A stretch of 64,000 bases of DNA, taken from contig JAKSXM010000272.1 of NCBI GenBank assembly GCA_022575985.1, positions 7,626,001 through 7,690,000 of the forward strand, given 5' to 3'. The DNA comes from Anagrus nilaparvatae. Lineage: Eukaryota; Arthropoda; Insecta; Hymenoptera; Mymaridae. This document shows positions 1 through 14,000 of this stretch, piece after piece (the first letter of the stretch is position 1; each line of letters begins with the position of its first letter). Made by a program: the position numbers and the translations under genes. Below the pieces are notes generated by a model, which had not been told where the DNA came from, did not search any database, and worked only from the letters and a program-made list of their open reading frames with translations.

Positions 1-1027
1 AAAATATATATGCAGTAAACATATTATATATCCCGTTCATTCAGGCGGGAAACAAGAAAATGACCTAACACGCAAAAGAACTTTACGGAAATTCATCCAT
101 GACTTTCCATCTGCATTATAATAGTAATATTATTATTTTTTATGTCAATCGACCTTGCTCTTTTAATGAAAAGTATGTCAAAAGAAAAATATTTTTATTT
201 AATAATATTAATAATATTAAAACAGGTTGTTGTTGTTATATTATGAATTTTTCTTTGAAATAATTTGACACTGCATATAATACATTCACTGTATTATGTT
301 CCGTTAATCAGCTACTGAAATACATAAAAAATTGCAAAGGTTAAAAAGAAAAAATTATTATACTACTTAAGATATCTTTTTTATTAGTGTCATTAATTTT
401 GGTGAAATTCACTACACGACTTTTTTATGGGTTCTATCTTAAGTATGTATCTCATTTATCTTTTAAATTTCTTTCTATCTCTTTACCTATTTTGCTTTTT
501 TCATAGCTTTTTTTATGATTATGCACTTGATTATGCATAATAAAAGTCTCTTCAAACATTATAATGCAACAAATATTGTATGTAAACTTTTAGCTTTTAG
601 AAAATTTTTGATTATTCCGTAATAAATAATAATTTTTGTAATTTTGAAAACAAAATAATTATTATTCATGCAAAACATCTCGAAAAAAAAAGTATAAGTT
701 CCAAACCGAGTTCCAAACTGTAAAGTCCATTGAAAAATAATAGTCCTTTGTCTAGAGCATAAACGGGCATAAAAGTTTTTCACAAACCTCGGTACTGGAA
801 AGCTGACTCCAATACCTAAAAATAGATTTTATTTACTGTAAGAAGTAAATTATTGCAGAAGATCTATCTAACCTACAAATTTATACCCACAACATGGTAT
901 TTTATCCATCTGTAGCTAGAAAATTCAAAATAAATTAGATTTAAATTTCTTATTTTTAGTAACAATGTAGGTGAGCTATAAAGTTCCATTTTCCATATTA
1001 TCAAAAAACTAGATCTTTAAATAGATA
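1..1027. other. AT-rich non-coding stretch
   Basis: No reading frame with recognisable protein content, no RNA gene and no clear repeat was seen. The short minus-strand frame near 559-783 is low-complexity AT translation without family features. Confidence 0.6.
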
Positions 1028-1382
1028 CACTGAAAAAAAAATCCGCTTGCGGCAAGCGGAATTCCGCTTGCCGCAAGCGGAATAATTCCGTTTGCCGCAA
1101 GCGGATTTCCGCTTACCGCAAGCGGAATTCCGCTTGTAGCAAGCGGAATTTTTTTTCTCGTCAAACGATTGCAAATGACTTGAAACGTAAAGAAAATTAA
1201 AAAAAAAATTTTTTCCCGCTTACTTGGGATATGCGTATTTCGGTATGACGAGATTTGAGAAAATTTTGGAAAAAGAAAAGAAAAAATGTTTATTTTTAAT
1301 TTTCTTTACGTTTCAAGTCATTTGCAATTGTTTGCAAAGAAAAAAAAATTCCGCTTGCCACAAGCGGATTTTTTTTTCAGTG
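1028..1382. mobile_element. Foldback MITE with TA target duplication
   Basis: The ends are inverted repeats of about 34 bp: the left end starts CACTGAAAAAAAAATCCGC and the right end is its complement with about one mismatch. TA dinucleotides flank both sides (1026-1027 and 1383-1384), as expected for Tc1/mariner-type insertion. The left arm carries five variants of a palindromic CCGCTTGCCGCAAGCGG-like unit; the right arm has one. A second inner inverted repeat (about 1168-1203 against 1293-1327) makes most of the element self-complementary. No transposase frame is present, so it would need enzyme supplied elsewhere. Confidence 0.8.
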
Positions 1383-4376
1383 TAGGAGTTTAAATTACGG
1401 GTTTTGTTAAGTATTCATATCAGAAAAAGATCAGAAATTGAATCCAAACGTTGAAAATCTTGGTATATAAAATAGTTGTTGTATGACCCTTTGATATTTT
1501 AAAGGCTTTTCAAATACTATGAATTGTGGAAAAATTTTACCCTAGGAAATCTTAATAGCTATGTTAGTTATTAGTCTCGTTAATAGCATGAAGTCTTATT
1601 TTACAACTAATTTATAAAAATATGACATATTAAGCCCATATGAACATCATCAAATAATTAGAACCATATTCATCGCTACCAGCATGTGATAAAAATTAAT
1701 TAAACATTCTTCATTTCATATTATTTTCTTTACAATATTAAAAAAATTTTACAATTTTATTTCTAAAAGAATGTATAAGGTCAAACCACACATTTATTTT
1801 AAAAATTAATGTCTGCTACAATAATAATGTACTATAATATCGATGTAACATTGTAACATGACACATCTGCTTTTTATTTTCACCCTCTATCTTCTTCCGC
1901 ACAAGAACATTATAAAGCACCTGCATTTATTTATCAGACTACTTTTTTTGGGCTTCTTTTATGTTCATATTTTAAAATAAAAAGTAATATTACAAAAAAA
2001 TTTGTTAAAATATACAAGAAACAAAAAAATTGATTAATTAATTAAATTTAAGTCATAATTTAATTATTTAAGCAAATTGGAAATATCAATATCATAAAAT
2101 AATGTGATTATAAAGATTATGCAACTTTTCTTTACTTATTGTTAATGATATTTTCATTTTTATTTAACTTTTTCACTAAATCAACACTTTATGTGTAAAT
2201 TTGATTAAGGAATGCTTGTTTTAAAGATAATAAATACTAGGCGTTTTATGTTGTAAAGATTATTTGAAAAAAGTAGAATCACTTTTACACAGAAACTTAC
2301 TTTAAATTCTTTATCTAATAATTTAACAAACATTTATTACATTTAATACTATATTTTATATTATCATAATTATAACTCACGTGCACAGATTATCATTGTT
2401 ATTTTGATAAGGAATAATTGTTATCATTATATATTGGCTTGATTATTATTTTTAAAAGATGTTTTGTTTGTTCATTCTATTTTAGAAGTAAAAAATTCAT
2501 TTAAGAGAGCTGAATGTCAGTCATTTTTTTAGGTCTTAGTCAATCAGAAGTTTTACATAAAATATTAATTTTAGCTATTCAACTTTGGCTTTATTTTAAA
2601 TAAAATTTAAAAGAAAATTGTTAAATTAATCAATATAAATTGAAAAAAGTGCTTTTTACGAGCTTTTTATAAATTTCAAAAAAATTTAAGTTATGATTAT
2701 CAAAATCTGGCTCGAAGGACCAAAATTTTTACTTTAAGTTTTGTTAATAAAATGAAAGTTTTATACTAATTTGGATTTTAAATAATGTTTAATAATAGAA
2801 AATCATCTCAAATCGCTGGATTAAAAAAAAAATTAACGAAATTGAAGTACAACAACAATAGCTGATAAAATTTCTAACGATAAAGAAACATTTGACTCGG
2901 ATTAATAATAAAAGACTAAAAATAGATTCAATAAAATTATATCATTTAATATTTACATTTACAATTATAGTACATTACTATTTACTACTACCAATAAATA
3001 AAATAATTACATATTTTTATCATATCTTCTGTTATTACTTGATGATATAAGAAATTACAAGTATTGTTATAAATAAATATCAACGTGTATCTACATAATA
3101 CGAATCAGAATAATTTATAAGATAAGATTTTTTATTATACCACACAAACACACACAAACACAAACACATACACAGATACAAACAATTATATAAAAAAGTA
3201 TGTTAGGAAGTATGACCTTCAATATTATATCTTAAACACTGATTTATCTAGATTAAAAAAAAAAGAATTCAGTAAACCGCGTGATTCAAAAAAAAAAATT
3301 ATTGCAAAAAAAGAAGGATATGTTTTTCTAGCCTCCATATGCGTGAGGATGACGAAGGAAATGGACATATTTTGTATTTTATTTATTTATCATCATTATT
3401 TATTTAAGGTCACCTAGCAGCCTTTTTTTACTGTATGTTTAACTTGTTACTAAACTTCATTTGTTGACTCTCGAATGAATAAGTTTTTAACAAAAAAAAT
3501 AATATATAATTGTTAATTATTTATTTTTTTGTTTCTGTTTTTTGTATGAATATATAAAAAAAATTGTTCTGTTTTGCATACATGCATTATTACTTTGTGT
3601 TTCTTATTTAAGGTTAAATATTATACTTTAAAATAATTTTACGATTTATTACTGTGGTTATGAATTATCTGCACTGTTCTCTCTGACATATTAAATTAAT
3701 TTTTTTTGCTATCATTTTTTTTGTTCGTTATTATTCATGATGCTATACTTGAGAAAATAAAAAAATTAATAATATTTTTTGTATAAGTTATTTTAAATTT
3801 AAACTACAAATACAAGTCTTACGATGCAAATCATTAATTATAATGAAAACAATAAAAAAAACTTGTCATTTATTTCAATTAGAGTCATCATTTATCTATA
3901 AATATAATTATTTTTTATTTGTGATAATTATCTTTTTTATTCAAGGAAGGTCGTGTGTTAACATTGTTTTTGACTATAAACATAAAATGTCTACTATATT
4001 TTACGGGTTTTTAAAGTCTGTTTTACCGACTGCGTAGAAATTCTTGATTTCTATTAACAAGAGTTTATCTCGAAGGACCAAAATACGTTTTGTTATGAAT
4101 TAGAAGAATTAAGAAAAAATTGGCTCGGTGACCACAATATTTAAAATAAAAATATTAATTGGATATAATGAACTTGTCTTGCATTTTATTAAGACCACTT
4201 CTGACCGGTTTTTTAATTTTTCCAGAGAATTAAATCCTTAAGTTCAAGTTATATGACACAAAAGACGTTTGTTTTCGTTATTAGAAGCATTTTGGATCTT
4301 TTTATGATTTAGAAATTATGTAAATTATTAAAATATTAAGCATTTTTTGTACACTTATTGCATGAGCTAAGCATTT
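1383..4376. other. AT-rich non-coding stretch
   Basis: Long A/T runs and a short CA-rich microsatellite-like patch near 3141-3180 were the only structure seen. No gene, RNA or transposon could be supported. Confidence 0.6.
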
Positions 4377-4380
4377 CTCC

Positions 4381-4395
4381 CCGGACGAGCCCCCA
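4381..4395 (-). other. Possible retroelement primer-binding site remnant
   Basis: On the minus strand this reads TGGGGGCTCGTCCGG, the sequence known as the tRNA-Pro-type primer-binding site of many LTR retroelements. In that reading an LTR would lie at higher coordinates and the element body below 4377. No second LTR, gag or pol is visible, so at best this is a remnant. Confidence 0.35.
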
Positions 4396-4399
4396 ATTT

Positions 4400-7300
4400 G
4401 TCAGACAATTTGTAGAAACCTGATTAGGGTATAACCTCGGGTATAACAAAATTAATTAAAAATGTTTGTAAAAATTTATTTGTAAAAAAAATTACAACAA
4501 TTAAATCACGCCTTACATACACACGCCATAATCACACCAATATAGTTACTAATCGGTTACTAATTAAACAACGCCTTTTATCTAATTAACAACAAAACTA
4601 CTTTATTAAATAGTATTATTATACCTACACTACCTAACAAAAAGTACTAGTTCTGAACCGTTATTAATTTTTATTGTACTTCATTATATGCTTTATTTTG
4701 TAGTTTATCAATAGAGTGCTAATGGCAAAAACATACCTGTCTCGATTGATTGTTCAATGAAAAAAAAATTAAGATTATCACTTTTAAAAATTACATTTAA
4801 ACAAATTTTTTAACATACAATAAGTATAATAATAAAAAATAAAATTAATTTGTTTTTTGTTGTCATTCTTAAATTTAGCCTTAATATGTTTAATTATTTC
4901 TTTATCTTCTGTCCCTATCCACGTAGCAATAAATTATTTCATAGCAGAAACTCCGACGATTTCTCCAATGTTTAAAAAAAACTTGTTAATTTATATTCAT
5001 TTGTAGACGAGTACATCTTATTTACTATTATTAAAATAATCAATTCAAGACAATGTAACATCATGTATAAAAAACTACGACATAAGAGTGTAATTTTAAC
5101 GGTTTTCTTTATTACTTTTTATTTTCTTAACATACTCTGACATAATAAATGCGTGTATTCATTTAAAAAAAAATTGTTTAATAATAATAAAAAAAATAAA
5201 AAAAGAAAAACAGTTAATATAAAATTTTCAATTTTGTGCTTAACATATTATATTGATAGACACTTAAAAAATATATATTAAAAAGTGTGACGCATCCTAA
5301 AGTATACATTCAGTCGTTTATATTATAATCTTTGTACATTCATCAACAAAAACGCACCATACATACGACACACACTCGGCCAACATCCCGTTATCATTAT
5401 TATTCGGCTTTGATGCAGAGAAAAAAACAAAAAAAAGGGAGAAGTTATACTTATACATCTAACTAACGATTATATGACATGTTTTTTTTAATAGTAATAG
5501 AAAAATTTTTTTAAAGGATTTAACAGAATATAGAGAGAGATAGAGATGTTGTAAAGAAAAGTGTTAAATATTCAATAGATTGAATTTACCGTTTTTTCTG
5601 TGAAAATACAGTTTTATTTAGTTTTGATCTCGTCAATTTTTATTGAAAAAATAATTTTTAAACTCACGAATAAATATTTTATAGAAAAATGCATGCTAAA
5701 ATTTCTGTTTTCATTATGTATGCATATATCCAGGCTATATGTTGAACTTTATCGATATTGAAGACTTCTATCATCAGATCAATTAAAATAAAGACAGCGT
5801 GATTGGCATAAGCAAGGATTGAGACTCTGAATAAAAAATTAATATTAGCAAGATTGAAAATTAATATTATAAATTCAGAATAATTTCTTTTTGATAAATG
5901 CTTAAAATACATAAATTATTTGTAACATTTATTTTATTATTAATATTGTTTTATTTAGAAGTGCGCGTTTACCCGAATTTTTGGGTCCCGAGCTTCGGAT
6001 CGGTTTTGGATTTTTTCGCGTTGATTCGGGTCGGTCTTCGGGTATACCTGAAAAGCTTCAGAGGTCCTAATATATACAGTTTTTTCAGCTATTGCCTTAT
6101 TAGGAGCTTGGATGGTATACTTAATAAATTTAAGCTTGTGGTCCAATAAATGCCGTAAAATTCAATTCCGGCGGGCTTATTTTCTTCATGTTTAATTTCT
6201 TTCTATGAAAGAGAATGTTCGGATATACTTGGATTGATTTTAATTCGCCATTCGGCGCAGCAGCCTTTAATTGCGCTTAATGCATCCCTGAGAAGTGAAA
6301 CTATTTTCTCTGGACAACGATAGTTAGTAGTAATCATATCATTGATAAAATAAATCTATAAATTAATATATATATATAATAACGTATAAGTATAATATAT
6401 TCAATATTTTTGCATAGTCGTCAAAAACATATCAATACGCGTACGGAAGTAGACACTTATTTAATTATATACTTTACTTTTTGCCGATTGAAAGAAAAAA
6501 AAAACTGTTATTAACGCACGTGACATCTTTTTATTAAATTGATCATTTAATATATTTTTTTTTCTTATATCATGCTGACTAAAATTATAGTACTTTTTGA
6601 GTTTAAGAGATTCACTCGAGGATTCACTACTTTGTGTATAAAAAAAGTATACGACATGTAATTGAATATAGAAAAAAAATTGCATTTTTAATTTTTTTAT
6701 ATCGAAGTATAAAAAGTTCACGATTAACACGTTTATTTTTTGTTTTTATTATGTAATTTTTTTTTTAAAGAGGCCTCGAAAGAAGCTCTTCTTTTGTTTA
6801 ATTGCACGTTTTATTTTTAATAGATACAAATTTATGCATAAAGAATCATATAGGACTAAAAAATAAAGAAATCATATTATATTTTGTTTTTTGTTTAAAA
6901 ATATAAACTGTTTAATTTTTTTACCAAGCCTTACTTGCAAAAAAAACCAAAAAATTTAGTGATGTAAAAAGATTTTTAAAAACTTTTCCATAATTATGAG
7001 GAGGTTTATCGATATTAAAAATTGTATTTGAATTTATATTTATCGAGTATTTGAATATTTATATTTTCTTTTTAATTAGCATATAATTTAATATTGAAAT
7101 ATTAAAAAAAAGAAATGTGAATTTCAGTAATTATTTTACTATTTATACGCTCTTTAATTTCAAACATTTATATGGTCAATTAAATTAAAAATAAAAAGTT
7201 AATAAGTAATTATTTTTTTGCTTCTTAGCCATTTGGTGCCTAAATAACAATGCTTGTCAGTTTAATCTTTCTAATCACTGAATATATAAATCAAGTTATA

Positions 7301-7710
7301 TTCAATCCTGCTATTAATTGTTTCTAAGCAAATTTTGAAAATCTTAATACAATGAGAACTACCTTACTTATTAAAAAAAACAATTAGCAATATTTAATCT
7401 AAACACTCGTCTATTTTCGACTATTTTCGAAACTACTAAACTGCTTCAGTGCACCTAAAATTATATTTTTTCTGCATTCAAACTTAATTACTATAAATGA
7501 TTTTCCTAATCAAAATTAAGGCAAAATCTCAAATTGTAATTTAGGTGCATTCTGAGCCATTCTTTATTTTTGGGTTCATGGACTCATGGACTGTTTTAAA
7601 CTATTCACAGGTAAGGACGAGGTAAGGACCGATCTGCAACCAGTTTTTACACTTTTTTAAAACTTATGTACAGGAAACTAACTTTAAGTAAAATTAAAAC
7701 CTTTTATTAA
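4400..7710. other. AT-rich non-coding stretch
   Basis: Nothing coding is supported. A less AT-rich patch at about 5960-6070 has repeated CCGA/TCGGG words and could be an old short repeat. The six-frame translations across it are not protein-like. Confidence 0.55.
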
Positions 7711-8647
7711 CCCTCCGCCTGTCCTCTATATTTTTACCTCCTCGGCCTGTCCTCAGGGTCGATATCGTCCGCGTCATTTTTTAACACCTTTAAAAACAAT
7801 TTTTGGCCAAAATTTTTTTTGGAGGTTTTAGATAAACATCCCAACTAAAGATTAAAAAAGGTTTTTGGCCAAAATGTCCACTCAGTTTTGCGGAAAAAAT
7901 TCCGGAGCAGCGGAAAACGAGCATTTTTTCGATTTTTGGTTAAAAATTCATAACTCCGGCCCTAATGGGTATAAAGGAAAAATATTCTAGGGTTTTAAGC
8001 TTCAGATATATACCTTCAAAAAAAACCTACCCAGATTTGGCTCCGCTGAAAAAACCATAATTATTTCGCAACCTGAAAATGGGCCTTTTTTCGAGTAAAA
8101 AAATTTTAAAAAATTGAAGGTTTTTTGGGATAAAAACCCACTTAGGGACATTAAATGTTCAAAAAAGTTATTTAAAAATATACTTCACCCTTTGTATAAG
8201 TAAAGAAAAAAAAATTTTCAAAAAAAATTAAGTTTTTTGGTCGAAATACAATTAAATTTTGGAAAAGTAAAAAAATGGATTTTTTTAGTGAAAGCGGGTC
8301 AAAAACACGTATTTTTTTATGTTACATTCATTTGTACATGAAAAAAGTATAATATATGAAGAAATTACTTCATTTGGAGCAAAAATAACAAAAATTTTTA
8401 CTTCCAAGAAATAGCAAAAAAACTCCCTCCGCCTGTCCTCAGGGTCGATATCGTCCACGGTCCAACTTTGCACACACGGTACGGCTAAGCGGCTAAACCA
8501 AAACTAACGCGGCTTGGCGTGTGTTCATAATATGTGCCTAAGTTTTTTTAGGTGAGGTAACCAAACATCACCCATTGCTCATGTCTGCGTTACAGCTATA
8601 TCGTAAAAAGTCGGTGGACGATATCGACCCTGAGGACAGGCGAAGGG
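7711..8647. mobile_element. Non-autonomous piggyBac-like element
   Basis: The element starts CCC and ends GGG and is flanked on both sides by TTAA (7707-7710 and 8648-8651), the hallmark of piggyBac insertion. Terminal inverted repeats read CCCTCCGCCTGTCCTC against GAGGACAGGCGAAGGG. An inner 25-bp motif (core GGGTCGATATCGTCC) occurs at 7746-7770 and 8432-8456 and inverted at 8616-8640. No transposase or catalytic Asp residues are encoded in the 0.9-kb interior, so it is a MITE-type derivative. Confidence 0.8.
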
Positions 8648-8651
8648 TTAA

Positions 8652-10369
8652 AGACCTAAGGAGCCAAAATATACTGAATCCTGAAATAATTTGCAAATTA
8701 TGAACTAAACCATATAAGGAGCAATTTCTCTAATAATATTTTAGCTTTAAAAAAAATTCCTATATTAGAATGAAAAAACAAAAAACAAAAAAAAATTATA
8801 TTTTCATATAAAATAAATTATTGACACCAAAACTGACACTTTCTTTTTTTATAGACAATATTAAGATCGTAAATCAGGTCGTAAATTATAAAAAAAATAC
8901 TATACAATTACATACACTTTTTTATAACAGATTCTCGAACAGATTTATCCTTTTCTTTTCTATTTTACTTTCTTTCTCACTTGATTTTCTAATTTTTACA
9001 ACAATTTAATGCCTGTTAATAAAAAAATATCTTCATAAAAAATAAAATTAACTCTTTTATGCATAGAAAATTTTTATTCGAATAATAACAAGACAAGCTT
9101 ATAAATATGAAAATTTAAATGTGTTGATTGACAATTACAAATTAATTTATTTAATATAGCTTTCTCTTTATTTAATTAATCATAAATTAATATTTTGTTA
9201 ATGCATTACAAAGATGCGTTGCTTATTATTAAAATTTTGATACTTGATTAAGATAATAATTAAGTTATTGTTCTATCATTAATGAGCACTTGTAAAAAAT
9301 TAACCAATTTTCACGTTCAATTCGACGTATCAAGAATAAATCTGTTAAAAAATTGATTAACATTGTATGCTAATTTTAGACAAAAATTCAAAAAAGTTAA
9401 TTTCATTTTCACCAATGCATAATAATTAAAAATTTTATCCTTTCTTTACGAAACCACTTTCATTTAAACTACTAAAAAAAAAATAATAATATAGAAATCA
9501 AGCAAGTGAAAAGCTTAACCAATTAAATCTATGTCATTTATATTAAATGCACACTAACAAAGTTTTTATTTTACATAGTTATTTTACTTTTATAATACTT
9601 ACCTCCATATAATAATAAAATAGGATTGGTTTTAATAATAAAATACTATGTAACACGTGAGAGATTTTTTTTTTTTTTTAGATTGACTTGGTTTATACGG
9701 TGCAACAAAGTATGACCATATAATTATTATTATTATTGTAGCAAGCGCCATTAAATGTATTTATTTTATTATATTAAAGTGAAAATTCCAGAATTTACTC
9801 ATCTGTAAATAATTAACATGTAAAGAGTCAAGATAAATAATTTCTGTGTGAGAAAAATATCATTAAAATTAAGTTATTTTAATTAGTATAAATTACAATT
9901 TTTTATTTATTTATTTTATTTAATGCATCTATGTAGATAATGATCCATGATGTTTTATGCATTAAATTAATGTTTTTGAAGATTTTTTGAATTAATTTTT
10001 ATTTATTTTCTTATGTACTCTCAAAGAAATAATTAGAACAGACGTTGACTTCAGTTTTTTGGCAAACGCTTACATTTTCAAACGATTTAAGCGAATTTTG
10101 GTTTTTGATTATTTGAAACTTAAAAGGAAAGATTTTACCCTCTTGTCTACATTTTTATCAGCGTATTTTTATATCAGATCCTTTAAGTTCGGATCTAAAA
10201 TAGAAATCCAAATTCTTGGTTTCCTAATGAACTTTGAACAGCAGCCATTTGGATCCTGATTTGGATCTCAAATCCTTAAAGAATGTCAGGAACATGACCT
10301 ATATAAAATTCGTAAGGTAACTTGACGTAAGGTCACCTTATAATAGCACCTTACGTCAAGTGGGCCTAG
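8652..10369. other. AT-rich non-coding stretch
   Basis: No supported feature. Short frames here translate to Phe/Ile/Lys-rich low-complexity sequence. Confidence 0.6.
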
Positions 10370-11060
10370 AAAACATGCTAAACTGCAGGAACATATTAGA
10401 AATACTCTGGAAATACTGGAAATAGCATTATTGTAGCAGGATACTTCGGTGCTAAAGGAGTAAATTGAGATATACCTCACACTGGCTCTAAAGGAAAGGC
10501 AATTTTTTTAAAATGGCAGTCAATTTAAGTCTGATAGTATTAAGCATATAGTTAAAGCCAATACATTTGGGAGCCTGAACTACACACAAACCATACCTGA
10601 TGTTTCCTTTGCAACTGAAGCTCAAAACTGGCAAGTCATGAGGGACATTACCGTTAGCGACTACCAATACATCTCGTTTGAAGCACAGCTGCATGGGCAA
10701 CCCTTTGGGAGTGTAAACTTGAGTCAAGAAGTTTGAATGCAAATAAGCTGGACCAAGAGCGCTTTGTATTATCCTTAAGGAACGGACAAGAAGCCATTTT
10801 GAACAAGTCTTGCAGAGTAGAAAAAAAGAGTAATGCCGAAGAGCTAGTTTCTGAAGTAATTATGCTCTAATTAAAAAAAAAAAAAAAATGCTATGATCCC
10901 ATGTCTAAAAAACATTTGAGGACGATTTGAGCAGGATTTGAGGGAAAGAGTCCTCCCTATCATGGCGGAATCCAGAACTCGCATGAGGAACTGTATACTA
11001 CCGTAGACTCCCTTAGGAACAAGAAAGCCCCGGGCTCAACGAAAAACTATCAGAGGATAA
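10370..11060 (+). pseudogene. Decayed non-LTR retrotransposon (LINE) fragment
   Basis: Plus-strand translations in more than one frame resemble the end of an APE-type endonuclease domain and the approach to reverse transcriptase. Near 10430 a segment reads IIVAGYFGAKG (family: GDFNAK-like). Near 10600-10690 it reads IPDVSFATEAQNW followed by VSDYQYISF, matching the common PDLTF...SDHRYI motif. Near 11010-11030 LRNKKAPGS matches the linker just before the RT domain. Frame changes and stops separate these blocks. The RT itself is absent. The clade (jockey/I/R1-like) cannot be fixed from this much sequence. Confidence 0.6.
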
Positions 11061-14000
11061 CATAACCCCCCACATGGATAACATAGATAACACAAGTATT
11101 TAATACATGGATAACTCATGTATTCGAGCAGAAGTATTTAGTAGGAACTAATAATTTTTTTGTTATCAGTGGATGGAATATAATATATTAGGATTCCATA
11201 GAAAAGTAAAAAAAAGGTTCAAATTGTGTTTTAATGACTGGTAAACTGTGATTTGAGGTTTTTTTTTTAAATTCTTATTATCAAAGCTGATCAAATAAAC
11301 GAAAACATCTAAATTTATTTCAGCGGCAAAATAACAAAAAGTCAAGCTAATCTTTTGGGATTTAATTAATACTCTGTAAATAAATAACTCTTGACAGCTT
11401 TGAAATCTTTGAATATCATTCTGAATAAGCATTATTATCTTATTTAAAATCACAATTGACAATTTTTTTTACAGACTTTTTAAACATGATAAAAATCATG
11501 ATTGCAGAAAAAAAGTTGCAAAATTATTAATTTATTTACAAAGATTTAATACTTAAATATTATATTATAAAAAAAAAAACTTTTTCTTTTCTTATTTAGT
11601 ACATCCAAAATAAGAAAAGACCAAACCTCTTTTAACTATTTATAAAAGTCAGTTTAAGTTCTATAATAGGTATTTTTTACACACGCCCACAAATAAAATA
11701 TAAAAAATATTTTTTATCGCTGTGATTATAACACGTTATTTTTAAAGTACTTAATACTCTTTTAATCTTTTTACATTCCATTACATCTTTTGCAGTAAAA
11801 CTTTTTTTTTTCTTAAAATTTTACAAATTATTATTTTAAATAAAAAATTTTCATATTTAAATACTTTTTTTAAAATAAAATTATTATTGTTATGAGAAAA
11901 TTTGCAAAATATATTTTGTCAGGTATGTAATATTAACTCACCAAACCATATTGTAAATATTAAATGATTTATTGTATTGAGAAATTTTTTTTTATTTTCA
12001 ATACAGTACACGTGTGGGATAAATTTTTAATAAAGAAAAATATTCTAATAATTATATATTATTTATGTGTAAAAGACATATTTTTGAATAGGACGACAAA
12101 TAATTACATTGTGCTGCAATGAAATTGACAAATAATGCAAATTTTTTAATTTTAAAAAGATAGAAAAACATTTTCTTTTAAAGCCAATCGTTACACCCAG
12201 TAAAAGAATTTTTTATTTTATGTAAGTTGGAAATCAATCAAAGTCTTATCTTTGATTAAAATCTAAGTTTGCAAAAGTCTTAATAGCATTTAATTTTTTG
12301 ATTTATAGAAACAAATCGCTTTAATCGCTTTAATATTGTAGAAATTTTTCTAAATTATAAAAAAATTTTTAAACTGTGAAAACTTAGAATTATTTTTATT
12401 TTTGTATATGAGTAAATTTTGCTTAATTGGAATAGTTGGAAAAAAATATTTGTTTTGGCTGTGTTTAATAATTTAGACTTTTTATTGGATTCTGGTACTA
12501 GATGAAGTTTGTTTTGAAATATTCAATATCATGCTGAATGTGGGTGATTCCAAATGAAACTAATAAGTAAATTCCAAGATAAATTCAGTTAAAGTTAAGA
12601 AAAAAAAAGAAAGGAAATTAAAATATGATACCCTTTTTCAATTTTACAGCTCTTGAATTCATTGAAAAATGTTTTCAAAAAAAAATGATACCAATTTATG
12701 GTTTAATTTTTTCCAATATTTTCCCTTAAATTGTATATCTTAAAAAGCAAACAAATTTTTCCAAAAATAAGGAATGGTAAAAGAGACAGAAAATAACTTT
12801 ATTCTAATAGACCTTAAACTTTTTTATTTTTTTACTTTTTACCCATTTTCTTATATTTTTCTATAAAATACTCAAAAATTTTTTATTATTTATTTCTATA
12901 AATATTATCTTGATTCCTGATTTTCCAAAATTTTCTGCTTTTCCTGTAACCAAAAAGATATTCTAAATTAAAATTTCATAGGTAAATTTTTTAATTAAAC
13001 TTTTCCATATACAAATAAACAAATGCTTGTCGTAAAAACTATTTAATATAAATTTCAAACATGACAGGGTATTAAAAATTGTTTTATTGATAAATTAAGA
13101 GAAATTTTTTTTTTAATCGTTAAAATGTCAAAATGTCAGATAAACAAATTTAGTTTTTTCCATACATGCATAAAATCTAATCTGACCTAATGTTCTTATG
13201 CATATATATGAAAGTATAAACGTGTAATAATGCAATTCGAGATGTAATTTAAAAAAAAAAAATTTACATTATTAATCGTTATACTTACTTTTAATTATTT
13301 TTATTTTTTAAATTAATTTACAATAATGTTTTAGGTTAGGTAATAATAATTTTACTTAATAATTTTTTATCTTTATTTGAAACTAATATGCTAGGCTATC
13401 TGCAGGATTTTTGAATTTATAAGTTTTATTCTTAAACTGAAAATGTACTTTTATTTAAAAACTTTAAAATATAGTACTTAAATTTTGGTAAAAGTAAAGT
13501 CATAAATACATAAACAGGCTTCCACAACTATTGACCTATCACTCAAACTACGCTTACCTTAAAAATGCATTTTTGAATATCCTAAATTGCTTTTCATAGC
13601 AATTTTTTTATACCAATATAGTACTAAAAAACTAGGCACCAGATGCTAAAAATCTCAGGAAAAACCCGTAGGATTGCAAGATTAAAAATATTTCCTAAAT
13701 CATTTACTCGAAATACTTTTTTTACAAACTGTTTTTTATTTTTGTAACAAAAAGAAAAATTTAATAATTTAATGTACTTTTGAGCAAAAATTTTTAGAAA
13801 ATATATGTATTCGTGCAATTTGACCAATTTTTGGCTTTCTTTTAAACCAATACCATCTTTGATCCCTGGTTTCAGCAATCAGTGACTATCCCCCAATTAA
13901 TGTTCAATTCCATAATTATTCTTATGGAAGACGAGTGGTTATTAATAGGAAAATTTTTGGTTACTAATTGGTACAGTCACCCTAATTCTTAAATCAGCAT

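Noticed and set aside
1028..1160. Regularly spaced palindromes as a CRISPR-like array
   Set aside because: Units are adjacent with no unique spacers, lie in a TA-flanked foldback element, and the genome is eukaryotic.
5898..6149. 83-codon plus frame with matching minus frame
   Set aside because: Low-complexity CCGA/TCGG repeat patch gives open frames on both strands; no protein family features.
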